A DNA stretch of 64,000 bases from Oceanicola sp. 502str15 (GTDB lineage: Bacteria; Pseudomonadota; Alphaproteobacteria; Rhodobacterales; Rhodobacteraceae), in the NCBI RefSeq assembly GCF_024105635.1, contig NZ_WYDQ01000001.1:124001-188000 (forward strand), read 5' to 3'. The position numbers were made by a program, and so were the translations under genes. Positions 42,876 to 52,006 of the stretch are shown here, piece after piece. The notes under the pieces were generated by a model. The model was not told the DNA's origin and did not search any database. It saw only the letters and a program-made list of their open reading frames with translations. Position 1 is the first letter of the stretch. Each line of letters opens with the position of its first letter.

Positions 42876-43268
42876 ATGATAAAACATCGCGGCTTTCCCG
42901 GCCGACTCCCCGGAACTGATTTTCAATTCACCATCCGACGGCCCTCCAAGGCTGGCGCAACGCCGATCAAGGCGCGCGAACGCTATGCCGATCGCCGGCC
43001 GGCCGATCGCCGGGCCGATGCGGGCTTCATGGCGGCGCTCTGGGCGCATTTCGGCGATGAGCCCTTCGAGCGGGGCAACCTCGACGCAGGGCGCCTGAGC
43101 TGGCTGTTCGGCCGCGAGGTGGTGCCGGCGGAAGACCCCTTCGATCCGGCCGATTACGAGGCGCTGCTGCGAGTCGACGAAGCGCGGGCGCGCGCGGCCT
43201 TTCCAGAGGTTTTCGATGCGGCGGACGGCGGCTTCGAGGCGGGTGATGACGAGGAGGATTGGGCGTGA
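42876..43268 (+). CDS. Hypothetical protein, basic N-terminus and acidic C-terminus
   Basis: The 130-residue protein starts MIKHRGFPGRLPGTDFQFTI, has an arginine-rich segment (about 25-48), then GFMAALWAHFGDEPFERGNLDAG and an acidic end (AGDDEEDWA). Not recognised; no membrane segment. Confidence 0.6.
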   Translation: MIKHRGFPGRLPGTDFQFTIRRPSKAGATPIKARERYADRRPADRRADAGFMAALWAHFGDEPFERGNLDAGRLSWLFGREVVPAEDPFDPADYEALLRVDEARARAAFPEVFDAADGGFEAGDDEEDWA

Positions 43269-43599
43269 TCTTGCCGAGCCTCCCCGCTTTCCGGCAGGAA
43301 CCGGCTCATTCTTGCCCCCACGGCACGCCAGGGTTGTTTGCCTGCGCCGCGGCTGCAAATGTCAGCCATGGTCCGGCGTTCTCCAGCAAGCTTGCGTCGG
43401 CCTTAATAAGTCAAAACCGTTACCCTTCCCCTTCTATGTGGTCTGGCCCCTCGCGGGTCAGGCCACACCCTTTTTTGACGTGGCGGAAGCCCGCCTGTGC
43501 GGCGCAGGCCGACATGTCATGTGACGAATTTCTCTATGCCGACGCCGCGAGTTGCGGTAAAATGCTGCCCATAAACAATAAACTTCGAGGCAGTACATC
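43269..43599 (+). other. 331-bp intergenic region with an isolated terminator
   Basis: No convincing reading frame. A good terminator lies at 43437-43476, well away from the upstream stop codon. This leaves room for a small transcript of up to about 200 nt, or a long 3' tail. The last 120 bp should hold the promoter of the lipoprotein at 43600. Confidence 0.45.
43437..43476 (+). terminator. Rho-independent terminator (13-bp stem, T6)
   Basis: TGTGGTCTGGCCC (43437-43449) pairs with GGGTCAGGCCACA (43455-43467), including two G-T pairs, with a five-base loop. ACCC and six T follow. Strong, plus-strand. Confidence 0.85.
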
Positions 43600-43800
43600 A
43601 TGCAGAAACTCATCTGGGCGGCAGCCCTTCCTTTCGTGTTCGCCCTTTCCGGGTGCCTGGACAACGACGTGCAGCGTGCGGCGGTTGGTGCCGGTATCGG
43701 TGCCGTTGCCGCCAGCGCCACCGACAACGACCCCCTCATCGGTGCGGCAGTCGGTGCCGGTGTCGGCGCCCTGTCGGACGACATCGCGGACGCCTTCTGA
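43600..43800 (+). CDS. Glycine-zipper lipoprotein, copy 1
   Basis: The 66-residue protein has a lipoprotein signal (MQKLIWAAALPFVFALSGC, Cys 19) and a tandem glycine-zipper body (AAVGAGIGAVAASATDNDPL, IGAAVGAGVGALSDD). It is closely related to the next gene. Probably outer-membrane-associated; function unknown. Confidence 0.82.
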   Translation: MQKLIWAAALPFVFALSGCLDNDVQRAAVGAGIGAVAASATDNDPLIGAAVGAGVGALSDDIADAF

Positions 43801-43823
43801 GGCAGCCCGAGGCAAGCAAGATA

Positions 43824-43851
43824 CCGCCGGGCCATGGAACCGGCCCGGCGG
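43824..43851 (+). terminator. Hairpin between the two zipper lipoproteins
   Basis: CCGCCGGGCC (43824-43833) pairs with GGCCCGGCGG (43842-43851), then GCTCCCCGTTTCTCTC. A ten-base-pair stem with a partial T-run; possible attenuator between the copies. Confidence 0.6.
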
Positions 43852-43932
43852 GCTCCCCGTTTCTCTCTCAGACCTGAAATCGCCCCGCGCGCCCCAGCGG
43901 CGTCGGGCCAAGTGCTTGAGAGGCAAAGAAAC

Positions 43933-44118
43933 ATGCGCAAGATCATTCTGGGCGCCACCCTTCCCGCAATCCTGCTCGTCGCTGGCTGCGACAACGACAT
44001 CGAACGCGCCGCAGTGGGCGCCGGTGTTGGCGCCGTGGCCGCTGAAGCGACCGGCAACAACCCGGTGGTCGGTGCGGCCGTCGGCGCGGGCGTTGGCGCC
44101 ATTTCCGACGATCTCTGA
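43933..44118 (+). CDS. Glycine-zipper lipoprotein, copy 2
   Basis: The 61-residue protein has a signal MRKIILGATLPAILLVAGC (lipobox VAGC, Cys 19) and the same zipper body as copy 1 (AAVGAGVGAVAAEATGNNPV, VGAAVGAGVGAISDDL). The two arose by tandem duplication. The ATG at 43933 begins the signal peptide. Confidence 0.82.
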   Translation: MRKIILGATLPAILLVAGCDNDIERAAVGAGVGAVAAEATGNNPVVGAAVGAGVGAISDDL

Positions 44119-44159
44119 CTTTACCGCGCGGGGCCTGCGCCCCGCCCGACGACATCACC

Positions 44160-44198
44160 AAGGCGTTCTCCGGGCCCACCGCCCGGGGAGCGCCTTTT
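44160..44198 (+). terminator. Terminator upstream of pccA
   Basis: AAGGCG TT CTCCGGGC pairs with GCCCGGGGAG CGCCTT around CCACC, followed by T residues. It ends the zipper-lipoprotein transcript about 45 bp before pccA, so pccA probably has its own promoter or relies on read-through. Confidence 0.75.
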
Positions 44199-44244
44199 GC
44201 ATTTCCGGCCCCGCCGGTCGCCAAGCACAAGAGGGACAGTGAAG

Positions 44245-46245
44245 ATGTTCGACAAGATCCTGATCGCCAACCGGGGCGAAATTGCCTGCCGCGTGATCAA
44301 GACGGCCCGCAGGATGGGGATCAGCACGGTGGCGGTGTATTCCGACGCCGACCGCAACGCGCTGCACGTGGAGATGGCTGATGAGGCGGTGCACATCGGC
44401 CCGCCCCCGGCGAACCAGAGCTACATTGTCATCGACAGGGTGATGGAGGCGATCCGCGCCACCGGCGCGCAGGCTGTGCATCCGGGCTATGGCTTTCTGT
44501 CCGAGAACCCCAAGTTCGCCGAGGCGCTGGAGGCCGAGGGCGTGGCCTTCATCGGCCCGCCGGTGGGGGCGATCGAGGCGATGGGCGACAAGATCACCTC
44601 GAAGAAGATCGCGCAGGAGGCCGGGGTTTCCACGGTGCCCGGCTACATGGGGTTGATCGAGGATGCCGAGGAGGCGGTGAAGATCGCCGGGGAGGTCGGC
44701 TATCCGGTGATGATCAAGGCCAGCGCGGGCGGCGGCGGCAAGGGCATGCGGATTGCCTGGAATGACCAGGAGGCACGCGAGGGCTTTCAGAGCAGCAAGA
44801 ACGAGGCGGCGGCGTCGTTTGGCGATGACCGGATCTTCATCGAGAAGTTCGTGACCCAGCCGCGCCACATTGAAATTCAGGTGCTCTGCGACGCGCATGG
44901 CAACGGGATTTACCTTGGCGAGCGGGAGTGCTCGATCCAGCGGCGGAACCAGAAGGTGATTGAGGAGGCGCCGAGCCCCTTCCTGGATGAGGAGACGCGC
45001 CGGGCCATGGGGGAGCAGGCCGTCGCGCTGGCGCTGGCGGTGGGCTACACCAGCGCCGGGACGGTGGAGTTCATCGTCGACGGGGAGAAGAACTTTTACT
45101 TCCTCGAGATGAACACGCGGCTTCAGGTGGAGCATCCGGTGACCGAGCTGATCACCGGGGTCGATCTGGTGGAGCAGATGATCCGGGTGGCCAATGGCGA
45201 GCCGCTGAGCATGACGCAGGACGATGTGAAGCTGAACGGCTGGGCGATGGAGAGCCGGATCTATGCCGAGGACCCCTATCGCAACTTCCTGCCCTCGATC
45301 GGGCGGCTGGTGGCCTACAGGCCCCCGGCGGAGGTTTCGGAGCCCGCCCGCGCGGTGCGCAACGATACCGGCGTCTACGAGGGTGGCGAGATCAGCATGT
45401 ATTACGACCCGATGATCGCCAAGCTCTGCACCTGGGCGCCGACGCGGGGCGAGGCGATCGAGGAGATGCGGGTGGCGCTCGACAGTTTCGAGCTGGAGGG
45501 GATCGGCCATAACATCCCTTTCCTCGCGGCGGTGATGGACCATCCCAAGTTCGTTTCGGGCAATATCACCACGGCCTTCATTGCCGAGGAATATCCCGAG
45601 GGGTTTGAGGGCGTGGAGCTGAGCGGCACCGACAAGCGCCGGGTCGCGGCGGCGGCGGCGGCGATGTATCGGCTGGCCGAGATCCGCCGGTCGCGGGTGT
45701 CGGGGCGGATGGACAACCACGAGCGCAAGGTCGGCTCGGACTGGGTGGTGAGCGTGGCCGGCGAGACGCTGGTGACGGAGATCGCCGCCGACCGGGGCGG
45801 GGCGACCGTGGCGTTTTCGGATGGCAGCACGCATCGGGTGTCTTCGGACTGGACGCCGGGTGACAGCCTTGCCCGCGTGGAGATCGACGGCAGGCTGATG
45901 GTGCTGAAGGTGGGCAAGATCGTCAGCGGGTTCCGCATCCGGTTCCGGGGCGCGGATGTGCCGGTGAAGGTGTGGACACCGCGGCAGGCGGAGCTTGCCG
46001 CGCTGATGCCCGAGCGGCTGCCGCCCGACACCTCGAAGATGCTGCTTTGCCCGATGCCCGGCCTGATCGTGAAGGTCGATGTGGCCGAGGGCGACGAGGT
46101 GCAGGAGGGGCAGGCGCTGTGCACCGTCGAGGCGATGAAGATGGAAAACATCCTGCGGGCCGAGAAGACCGGCCGCGTGGCAAAGATCAACGCCGGGCCG
46201 GGTGACAGCCTGGCGGTGGACGATGTGATCATGGAGTTCGAATGA
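44245..46245 (+). CDS. pccA: Propionyl-CoA carboxylase alpha subunit (biotin carboxylase + BCCP)
   Basis: The 666-residue protein has the biotin carboxylase domain (MFDKILIANRGEIACRVI; ATP-grasp KASAGGGGKGMRIAW; EMNTRLQVEHPVTE), a linker and the biotin carrier domain with K632 in CTVEAMKMENIL. It carboxylates biotin for transfer by PccB. The start is the first ATG of the family domain, after GAGGGACAGTGAAG. It overlaps the next gene by four bases. Confidence 0.97.
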   Translation: MFDKILIANRGEIACRVIKTARRMGISTVAVYSDADRNALHVEMADEAVHIGPPPANQSYIVIDRVMEAIRATGAQAVHPGYGFLSENPKFAEALEAEGVAFIGPPVGAIEAMGDKITSKKIAQEAGVSTVPGYMGLIEDAEEAVKIAGEVGYPVMIKASAGGGGKGMRIAWNDQEAREGFQSSKNEAAASFGDDRIFIEKFVTQPRHIEIQVLCDAHGNGIYLGERECSIQRRNQKVIEEAPSPFLDEETRRAMGEQAVALALAVGYTSAGTVEFIVDGEKNFYFLEMNTRLQVEHPVTELITGVDLVEQMIRVANGEPLSMTQDDVKLNGWAMESRIYAEDPYRNFLPSIGRLVAYRPPAEVSEPARAVRNDTGVYEGGEISMYYDPMIAKLCTWAPTRGEAIEEMRVALDSFELEGIGHNIPFLAAVMDHPKFVSGNITTAFIAEEYPEGFEGVELSGTDKRRVAAAAAAMYRLAEIRRSRVSGRMDNHERKVGSDWVVSVAGETLVTEIAADRGGATVAFSDGSTHRVSSDWTPGDSLARVEIDGRLMVLKVGKIVSGFRIRFRGADVPVKVWTPRQAELAALMPERLPPDTSKMLLCPMPGLIVKVDVAEGDEVQEGQALCTVEAMKMENILRAEKTGRVAKINAGPGDSLAVDDVIMEFE

Positions 46246-46631
46246 CACCTGCAGTGAGAGCCTTCATCGCCCATGCGGTCGCCTTCCCGATGGGGGTGGC
46301 GGCGGCCTACGGAGTGATCCGTATCTTTGGCGGCCTGATCGGCATCGGCGCGCCCGATGCCACCGGCGGCACGGCGCTGCTGGGGCTGGCCGCGGCGGCC
46401 ATGGCCTTTGGCGCGCTGGTCTGGGTGGCGCTGGTGGGCGCGATGCTGAAATTTCGCCCCGGCCCGCGCTGGTGGGCGCTGGCGGTGGCCTGCGCCGTGG
46501 GGCTGCTGGCGGTGGGCGTGGGGCTGAGTGCGCAGGGCATATTTGCCCCGATCGAGGCGCTGACCCTCGTGCTCTTCCTGCTCTTTGCGCTGGGCGGCTG
46601 GGCCAGCAGCAAGCGGGTGACGGAGGGGTGA
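46242..46631 (+). CDS. Small integral membrane protein downstream of pccA
   Basis: A 129-residue protein with about four hydrophobic helices (AFIAHAVAFPMGVAAAYGVI; LVWVALVGAMLKF; WWALAVACAVGLLAVGVGL; LTLVLFLLFALGGWA). Its ATG overlaps the pccA stop (ATGA), so it is translationally coupled. Function unknown. Confidence 0.78.
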   Translation: MTPAVRAFIAHAVAFPMGVAAAYGVIRIFGGLIGIGAPDATGGTALLGLAAAAMAFGALVWVALVGAMLKFRPGPRWWALAVACAVGLLAVGVGLSAQGIFAPIEALTLVLFLLFALGGWASSKRVTEG

Positions 46632-47245
46632 TGGAATGGCTGGCCACCCTTGATCCGAGGATCTGGCAGGCGGTGATCGCCGGCCTGTTTCTGGGTGCGG
46701 GGTGGTTTGTGAACGGGCTGCTGAACCGTCGGGAGGCGGCGGCGCTGCGGCGCGAGAAGCTGCGCGACATGCACCGTGCGCTCTATGCCGAGATCGGCAA
46801 CAACCTTGCCAACCTCTGGGACGACGAGCGCATCGAGAGCTATGCCGAGGGGATCGTGGAGCGGATGCAGGGCGACCCGCAGTTCGTGCCGCTGATTCCG
46901 CGCGAGCACAACGACACGGTGTTCGACGTGCTGCTGCCCGACATCCACGTGCTGCCGCGCCAGACCATCGACCCGATCGTGGCCTATTACAGCCAGCTCA
47001 AGAGCATTGCGGCGCTGGTGGATGACATGCGGGGCGAGAGCTTCAAGTCCATGGCGCAGACCCGGCGGATCGCCATGTATCACGATTATATCGAAATGAA
47101 GAAACAGGCGCTCAGTTTCGGGCGCTATGCCAATGCGGTGATCGACGCTTTCGGCAAGGGGGGACGGGAGGCCGCGGAACGTGTGCGGCTGGAGTTCAAT
47201 ACCCCGGCTGAGGCCCCGTCCGGCCCGTTACCGGGATCGGAGTGA
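46631..47245 (+). CDS. Conserved hypothetical protein with one N-terminal membrane helix
   Basis: The 204-residue protein has a membrane anchor (IWQAVIAGLFLGAGWFVNGLL, about 11-31) and a helical cytoplasmic part (REKLRDMHRALYAEIGNNLANLW; YYSQLKSIAALVDDM). It starts one base into the preceding stop codon (TGATG). Not recognised. Confidence 0.75.
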   Translation: MEWLATLDPRIWQAVIAGLFLGAGWFVNGLLNRREAAALRREKLRDMHRALYAEIGNNLANLWDDERIESYAEGIVERMQGDPQFVPLIPREHNDTVFDVLLPDIHVLPRQTIDPIVAYYSQLKSIAALVDDMRGESFKSMAQTRRIAMYHDYIEMKKQALSFGRYANAVIDAFGKGGREAAERVRLEFNTPAEAPSGPLPGSE

Positions 47246-47366
47246 AGGGAATGTCGCTGCGCTTGTCCATTGCCGCTGTCATGTCCGCTCCTGAAGTGCC
47301 CGGACCATCCGGGGCTTGCGCCTTACATATAGGGGCTTACGCGGCTTTTCTCAAGCGCCGTGGCGC

Positions 47367-47861
47367 TCACTTCTGGCGCAATTCGTCACGCCGGAGCGGC
47401 CATTTGTCGATGCTGCGGGTGATTTCGCGCACGTCCCAGGGGAAGGGTTTGCGCAGTTTCACCTCGCCGTCCTTGCCGATGAGCACGAGCTGGAAGCCGC
47501 GTGGGCGGAGCTGCTTGCGCACCGGGGAGAGGGTGGAAGGGTCAGTGTCGGTGATCACCACGGCGTCGCGCTCCATCATCGGGCCGGGGCGGGCAGTGAG
47601 AAGCTCGAGCTGCTCGATGAAGCGCGGGTCGGCGGGCGTGTCGGCAAAGATCACCACCGGGCGGCGGAGCCAGAGAAAATCGGCCAGCGTGACCTCGGAG
47701 GCCGCGAGGATCTGGAGCGTGTCGGCATCGCCGGCGACTTCGGCGGCCAGCGCCTCGACCGCCTCTTCGGCCGCGCCTTCGGAGATGACGGCCGGGCCGG
47801 TTTCCTGCGCGAAGGCGGGCGCGGCGAGGGTGAGTGCCAGAGCGATGGGGGTGAGCCGCAT
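47367..47861 (-). CDS. DUF4174 domain-containing exported protein
   Basis: The 164-residue protein has a signal peptide (MRLTPIALALTLAAPAFA). A thioredoxin-fold-like domain of DUF4174 type follows (LADFLWLRRPVVIFADTPADPRFIEQLELL; FQLVLIGKDGEVKLRKPFPWDVREITRSIDKWPLRRDEL). No CxxC is present, so classical redox activity is unlikely. Start 47861 with AGGAGG upstream. Confidence 0.85.
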   Translation of the reverse strand: MRLTPIALALTLAAPAFAQETGPAVISEGAAEEAVEALAAEVAGDADTLQILAASEVTLADFLWLRRPVVIFADTPADPRFIEQLELLTARPGPMMERDAVVITDTDPSTLSPVRKQLRPRGFQLVLIGKDGEVKLRKPFPWDVREITRSIDKWPLRRDELRQK

Positions 47862-47972
47862 GAAATCCTCCTGTTGCCAAGGATATAGGCGCGGCCGCGC
47901 CGAATGCGAAGAGGCTGCGGCGCGGCCTGTTGAGAACGTGAGACATGAACCGGACCCGAAAAGGAGCCTCCG

Positions 47973-50099
47973 ATGAGCAAGAGTGACGACTGGAAGGCGA
48001 TTGCCGAGAAGGAACTGCGGGGCAAACCGCTGGAGAGCCTTGATTGGGAGACGCTGGAAGGCATCCGCGTCAAGCCGCTCTACACCGAGGAAGATGTAGA
48101 GGGGCTGGGCCATATGGGCTCGATCCCGGGCGAGGCGCCGTTTACCCGCGGCCCCAAGGCGACGATGTATGCCGGGCGGCCATGGACCATTCGGCAATAT
48201 GCGGGGTTTTCGACCGCCGAGGAGAGCAATGCGTTTTATCGCAAGGCTTTGGATGCCGGGCAGCAGGGGGTTTCGGTGGCCTTCGATCTGGCCACGCACC
48301 GGGGCTATGACAGCGATCACGAGCGGGTGGAGGGCGATGTCGGCAAGGCCGGGGTGGCGATCGATTCCGTCGAGGACATGAAGATCCTGTTCGACGGGAT
48401 TCCGCTGGATCAGGTGTCGGTGAGCATGACGATGAACGGGGCGGTGATTCCGATTCTGGCCAGTTTCATCGTGACCGGCGAGGAGCAGGGGCATGACCGC
48501 AGCCTGCTTTCCGGGACGATCCAGAATGACATTCTGAAGGAGTTCATGGTGCGGAATACCTATGTGTATCCGCCAGAGCCCTCGATGCGGATCATCTCGG
48601 ATATCATCGAATATACCAGCAACGAGATGCCGAAATTCAACTCGATCTCGATCTCGGGCTACCACATGCAGGAGGCGGGCGCGAACCTGGTGCAGGAGCT
48701 GGCCTATACGCTGGCGGACGGGCGCGAGTATGTGCGTGCGGCGATGGATGCAGGCATGGACGTGGACAAGTTTGCCGGGCGGCTGAGCTTTTTCTTCGCC
48801 ATCGGGATGAACTTTTTCATGGAGATCGCCAAGCTGCGCGCCGCGCGGACGCTGTGGCACCGGATCATGACGGAGTTTGGCGCGAAGAGTGAGCGGAGCA
48901 AGATGCTGCGGACCCATTGCCAGACCTCGGGCGTGAGCCTTCAGGAGCAGGACCCCTACAACAACGTCATCCGCACCGCATATGAGGCGATGAGTGCGGT
49001 GCTTGGGGGCACGCAGAGCCTGCACACCAACGCGCTCGACGAGGCGATTGCCCTGCCCACCGAGTTTTCGGCCCGGATTGCGCGGAACACGCAGTTGGTG
49101 CTTCAGGAGGAGACGCAGGTGACGCGGGTGGTCGACCCGCTGGCGGGCTCCTACTACGTGGAGAGCCTGACCGACGAGCTGATCCAGAAGGCCTGGGAGC
49201 TGATGGAAGAGGTGGAGAGCCTTGGCGGGATGACCAAGGCGGTTGCGTCGGGGATGCCCAAGCTCAGGATCGAGGAGTCGGCGGCGCGGCGGCAGGCGAT
49301 GATCGACCGGGGCGAGGAGGTGATCGTCGGGGTCAACAAGTACCGGAAGGACAAGGAAGACCCGATCGACATTCTGGACGTCGACAATGTGAAGGTGCGC
49401 GAGGCGCAGGTGGCGCGGCTGGAGAAGATCCGCGCCGAGCGCGATGGCGCGGCTTGCGATGCGGCGCTGGGTGAGCTTGAGCGGCGGGCGAGGGAAGGCG
49501 GCAACCTGTTGGAAGCGGCGGTGGAGGCGGCCCGGGCGAGGGCCAGCGTGGGAGAGATCAGCATGGCGATGGAAAAGGTGTTCGGCCGTCATCGGGCCGA
49601 GGTGAAGACTTTGGCGGGTGTTTACGGCGCGGCCTATGACGGCGACGAGGGGTTTGCGGCGATCCAGGCCTCGGTGGAGGCCTTCGCCGAAGACGAGGGC
49701 CGCCGGCCCCGTATGCTGGTGGTGAAGATGGGGCAGGACGGCCACGACCGGGGTGCCAAGGTGATTGCCACCGCCTTTGCCGATATCGGCTTTGACGTGG
49801 ACGTGGGCCCGCTGTTTCAGACGCCGGAGGAAGCCGCGCAGGACGCGGTGGACAACGACGTGCATGTGATCGGGATTTCGAGCCAGGCGGCGGGGCACAA
49901 GACGCTGGCGCCCAAGCTGGTGCAGGCGCTGACGGCGGCCGGGGCGGAGGATATCATTGTGATCTGTGGCGGGGTCATTCCGCAGCAGGACTATGATTTT
50001 CTTTACAAATCCGGGGTAAAGGCGATTTTCGGGCCGGGCACGAACATTCCGAATGCGGCGCAGGATGTGCTGAAACTGATCCGCGAGGCGCGCGGGTAG
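47973..50099 (+). CDS. scpA: Methylmalonyl-CoA mutase
   Basis: Converts (R)-methylmalonyl-CoA to succinyl-CoA with adenosylcobalamin. The 708-residue single-chain enzyme has the catalytic barrel ([39 protein letters not shown]) and a C-terminal B12 domain (about 575-708) with H591 in the DxHxxG motif ([11 protein letters not shown]). With PccA/B it completes propionyl-CoA assimilation. An AAAAGGAG site precedes the ATG. A GC hairpin follows the stop codon. Confidence 0.97.
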   Translation: MSKSDDWKAIAEKELRGKPLESLDWETLEGIRVKPLYTEEDVEGLGHMGSIPGEAPFTRGPKATMYAGRPWTIRQYAGFSTAEESNAFYRKALDAGQQGVSVAFDLATHRGYDSDHERVEGDVGKAGVAIDSVEDMKILFDGIPLDQVSVSMTMNGAVIPILASFIVTGEEQGHDRSLLSGTIQNDILKEFMVRNTYVYPPEPSMRIISDIIEYTSNEMPKFNSISISGYHMQEAGANLVQELAYTLADGREYVRAAMDAGMDVDKFAGRLSFFFAIGMNFFMEIAKLRAARTLWHRIMTEFGAKSERSKMLRTHCQTSGVSLQEQDPYNNVIRTAYEAMSAVLGGTQSLHTNALDEAIALPTEFSARIARNTQLVLQEETQVTRVVDPLAGSYYVESLTDELIQKAWELMEEVESLGGMTKAVASGMPKLRIEESAARRQAMIDRGEEVIVGVNKYRKDKEDPIDILDVDNVKVREAQVARLEKIRAERDGAACDAALGELERRAREGGNLLEAAVEAARARASVGEISMAMEKVFGRHRAEVKTLAGVYGAAYDGDEGFAAIQASVEAFAEDEGRRPRMLVVKMGQDGHDRGAKVIATAFADIGFDVDVGPLFQTPEEAAQDAVDNDVHVIGISSQAAGHKTLAPKLVQALTAAGAEDIIVICGGVIPQQDYDFLYKSGVKAIFGPGTNIPNAAQDVLKLIREARG

Positions 50100-50103
50100 G
50101 GCA

Positions 50104-50148
50104 CCGGGGGGCGGCGCGCCCGCCCGCCCACCCCGCGCCGCCCCCCGG
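50104..50148 (+). terminator. 15-bp GC hairpin after the mutase gene
   Basis: CCGGGGGGCGGCGCG (50104-50118) pairs perfectly with CGCGCCGCCCCCCGG (50134-50148). There is no T-tract. It begins four bases after the mutase stop (GGG TAG GGC). A likely 3' end stabiliser or factor-assisted terminator. Confidence 0.65.
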
Positions 50149-50223
50149 CCCTTGGCCGGCGTTGTACCTTGCGTCCGGCGGCGCGCGCGCGGCAGGGTCG
50201 GGGAGAGTATTTGGAGCAAGAAA

Positions 50224-50832
50224 ATGAAGCTGGGAATCGCATTCGACCATATCGCGGTGCTTTGCACGCGGCTGGAGGAGGGGGTGGCGCATGTGCGGGA
50301 TGCATTGGGCGTGACCTGTGACCCGGGCGGGGTGCATGAGGCCTTTGGGACGCATAATGCGCTGCTGTCGCTGGGCGGCGAGGAATACCTGGAGGTGATC
50401 GCGATTGATCCGGAGGGAGCCGCGCCGGGGCGGGCGCGGTGGTTTGACCTCGACCGGTTTTCCGGTCCGCCGGTGCTGGGGCGCTGGGTGTGCCGGGTGG
50501 ACGATCTTGACGCGGCGGTGGCGGCGCTTCCCGGCGCCGGGGTGCCGATGGCCTTGCAGCGCGGCGCCTATCGCTGGGCGATGGCGGTGCCGCAGGATGG
50601 GGTGCTGCCGCTGGACAACCTGCATCCGGCGCTGATCGAGTGGCAGGGACCGCATCCGGCGCCCAAGCTGCCGGACCGGGGGCTGACGCTGAAGCGGCTG
50701 GTGGTGGCCCATCCCGAGGTGGCGGCGCTGGACGCGCTGGGGCTGGAGGACGCACGGGTGATGCTGACGGCGGGCGACACCGGGCTGGCGGCGCAGATCG
50801 ACACGCCCGAAGGGCCGAAGTGGCTGAGGTAA
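50224..50832 (+). CDS. VOC family protein (glyoxalase-like)
   Basis: The 202-residue protein reads FDHIAVLCTRLEEGVAHVRD and GVHEAFGTHNALLSLGGEEYLEVIAID, a glyoxalase-like domain with the conserved His and Glu. Function unknown; although near the mutase it does not resemble methylmalonyl-CoA epimerase closely. The ATG lies at the end of a GGAGCAAGAAAATG motif seen elsewhere in the window. Confidence 0.82.
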   Translation: MKLGIAFDHIAVLCTRLEEGVAHVRDALGVTCDPGGVHEAFGTHNALLSLGGEEYLEVIAIDPEGAAPGRARWFDLDRFSGPPVLGRWVCRVDDLDAAVAALPGAGVPMALQRGAYRWAMAVPQDGVLPLDNLHPALIEWQGPHPAPKLPDRGLTLKRLVVAHPEVAALDALGLEDARVMLTAGDTGLAAQIDTPEGPKWLR

Positions 50833-51299
50833 GGCGGGCGGGGCCGGGGGATGCGGCGGCGATCTGCGAGATCGTCAACCATGTGATCCGCGAGACTGTC
50901 GTGACCTTCAACTCGGTGGAGAAGACGCCCGGAGAGATTGCCGCGCAGATGGCGGCGGGGCAGCCCTTCTGGGTGGCCGAGGCGGGCGGCGCGGTGCTGG
51001 GCTATGCCAGCTATGGGCCGTTCCGGGGCGGGGTGGGCTACCGGCACACCGTGGAGCACTCGATCGCGCTGGTGGAGGCCGCGCAGGGGCAGGGCGCGGG
51101 GCGGGCGCTGATGGCGGCGCTGTGCGATGATGCGAAGGCGGCGGGGGTGCACTCGGTTTTTGCGGGGGTGAGCGGCGAGAATGGCGCGGGCCTGGCCTTT
51201 CATGCGGCGCTGGGCTTTGCAGAGGTGGCGCGGCTGCGCGAGGTGGGGCGCAAGTTCGACCGCTGGCATGACCTTGTGCTGATGCAGAAATTCTTGTGA
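50820..51299 (+). CDS. GNAT acetyltransferase, phosphinothricin-acetyltransferase (Pat)-like
   Basis: The 159-residue protein (GTG start at 50820, 13 bp overlap with the upstream gene) has VTFNSVEKTPGEIAAQM, YASYGPFRGGVGYRHTVEHSI and GAGRALMAALCDDAKAAGVHSVFAGVSGENGAGLAFHAALGFAEVARLREVGRKF, the characteristic Pat/Bar pattern. Members acetylate phosphinothricin, methionine sulfoximine or other small amines. Confidence 0.88.
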   Translation: MAEVRRAGPGDAAAICEIVNHVIRETVVTFNSVEKTPGEIAAQMAAGQPFWVAEAGGAVLGYASYGPFRGGVGYRHTVEHSIALVEAAQGQGAGRALMAALCDDAKAAGVHSVFAGVSGENGAGLAFHAALGFAEVARLREVGRKFDRWHDLVLMQKFL

Positions 51300-51331
51300 C
51301 CCGCCCGGCGCGGGCCGCTAAGGTGACCCCC

Positions 51332-52006
51332 ATGTCGATCTGGACCCGGATAGGTGATGCAATTTCGGCCCTTGCCGCTGGCGAGGGGCTTTCGGCGGTG
51401 TTCGACAAGCTGCGCACCGCGCCGGAGCGCAGCGTGGGCTTTACCATCGCCGTCATCGCGCTGGGGGCCAAGATGGCCAAGGCCGACGGGCAGGTGACCA
51501 AGGACGAGGTGACGGCCTTTCGGGAGGTTTTCAGCATTCCGCCCGCCGAGGAGGCCAATGCGGCGCGGGTCTTCAACCTTGCGCGGCAGGATGTGGCGGG
51601 GTTCGAGGAATATGCGGCGCGGATTGCGCGGATGTTCGACGACCGCCACGGGGTGCTGGCCGACCTGCTGGAGGGGCTGTTTCATATCGCCATGGCGGAT
51701 GGCGAGTATCATCCCAAGGAAGATGACTTTCTGGCGCGGGTGGCGGCGATCTTTCGGGTGAGCGAGCGGGAGTTTCGCTCGCTCAGGGCGCGGTTTGTGC
51801 CCGATGCCGAGCCGGACCCCTACGCGGTGCTGGGGGTGTCGCCTGATGCGCCGAAGGACGAGATTCGCGCCGCATGGAAGCGACAGGTGCGCGAGAGCCA
51901 TCCGGACGTGATGATGGCGCGGGGCGTGCCCGAGGAGGCTGTGCGGATGGCCGAGAAGCGGATGATCGCGGTGAACCGGGCCTGGGAAGAGATCAACGCG
52001 CCGTGA
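51332..52006 (+). CDS. TerB/DjlA-type protein with C-terminal J-domain
   Basis: The 224-residue protein starts MSIWTRIGDAISALAAGEGL. It has an acidic TerB-like helical domain (about 35-150; VIALGAKMAKADGQVTKDEV and LFHIAMADGEYHPKEDDFL) and a J-domain (about 165-224) with the HPD motif (VRESHPDVMM). It is probably a DnaK co-chaperone. There is no N-terminal membrane helix as in E. coli DjlA. Overlaps the next gene by 4 bp. Confidence 0.88.
   Translation: MSIWTRIGDAISALAAGEGLSAVFDKLRTAPERSVGFTIAVIALGAKMAKADGQVTKDEVTAFREVFSIPPAEEANAARVFNLARQDVAGFEEYAARIARMFDDRHGVLADLLEGLFHIAMADGEYHPKEDDFLARVAAIFRVSEREFRSLRARFVPDAEPDPYAVLGVSPDAPKDEIRAAWKRQVRESHPDVMMARGVPEEAVRMAEKRMIAVNRAWEEINAP

Noticed and set aside
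42448..42879. 143-residue frame between the pccB-downstream gene and the hypothetical at 42876
   Set aside because: It runs through the well-supported 41-residue lipoprotein in a different frame and loses protein-like character after about 75 residues.
50097..50103. GTAGGGC at the stop codon of the mutase gene as another REP
   Set aside because: The adjacent hairpin is a different, longer GC stem without the REP body; possibly a decayed copy but not supported.
47367..50267. 966-residue minus-strand frame opposite the mutase
   Set aside because: Only its C-terminal 164 residues (the DUF4174 protein starting at 47861) are real; the rest is antisense of the mutase.
50224..50832. Methylmalonyl-CoA epimerase
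   Set aside because: VOC fold and position next to the mutase are suggestive, but length and motifs fit a glyoxalase-like domain protein rather than the roughly 140-residue epimerase.
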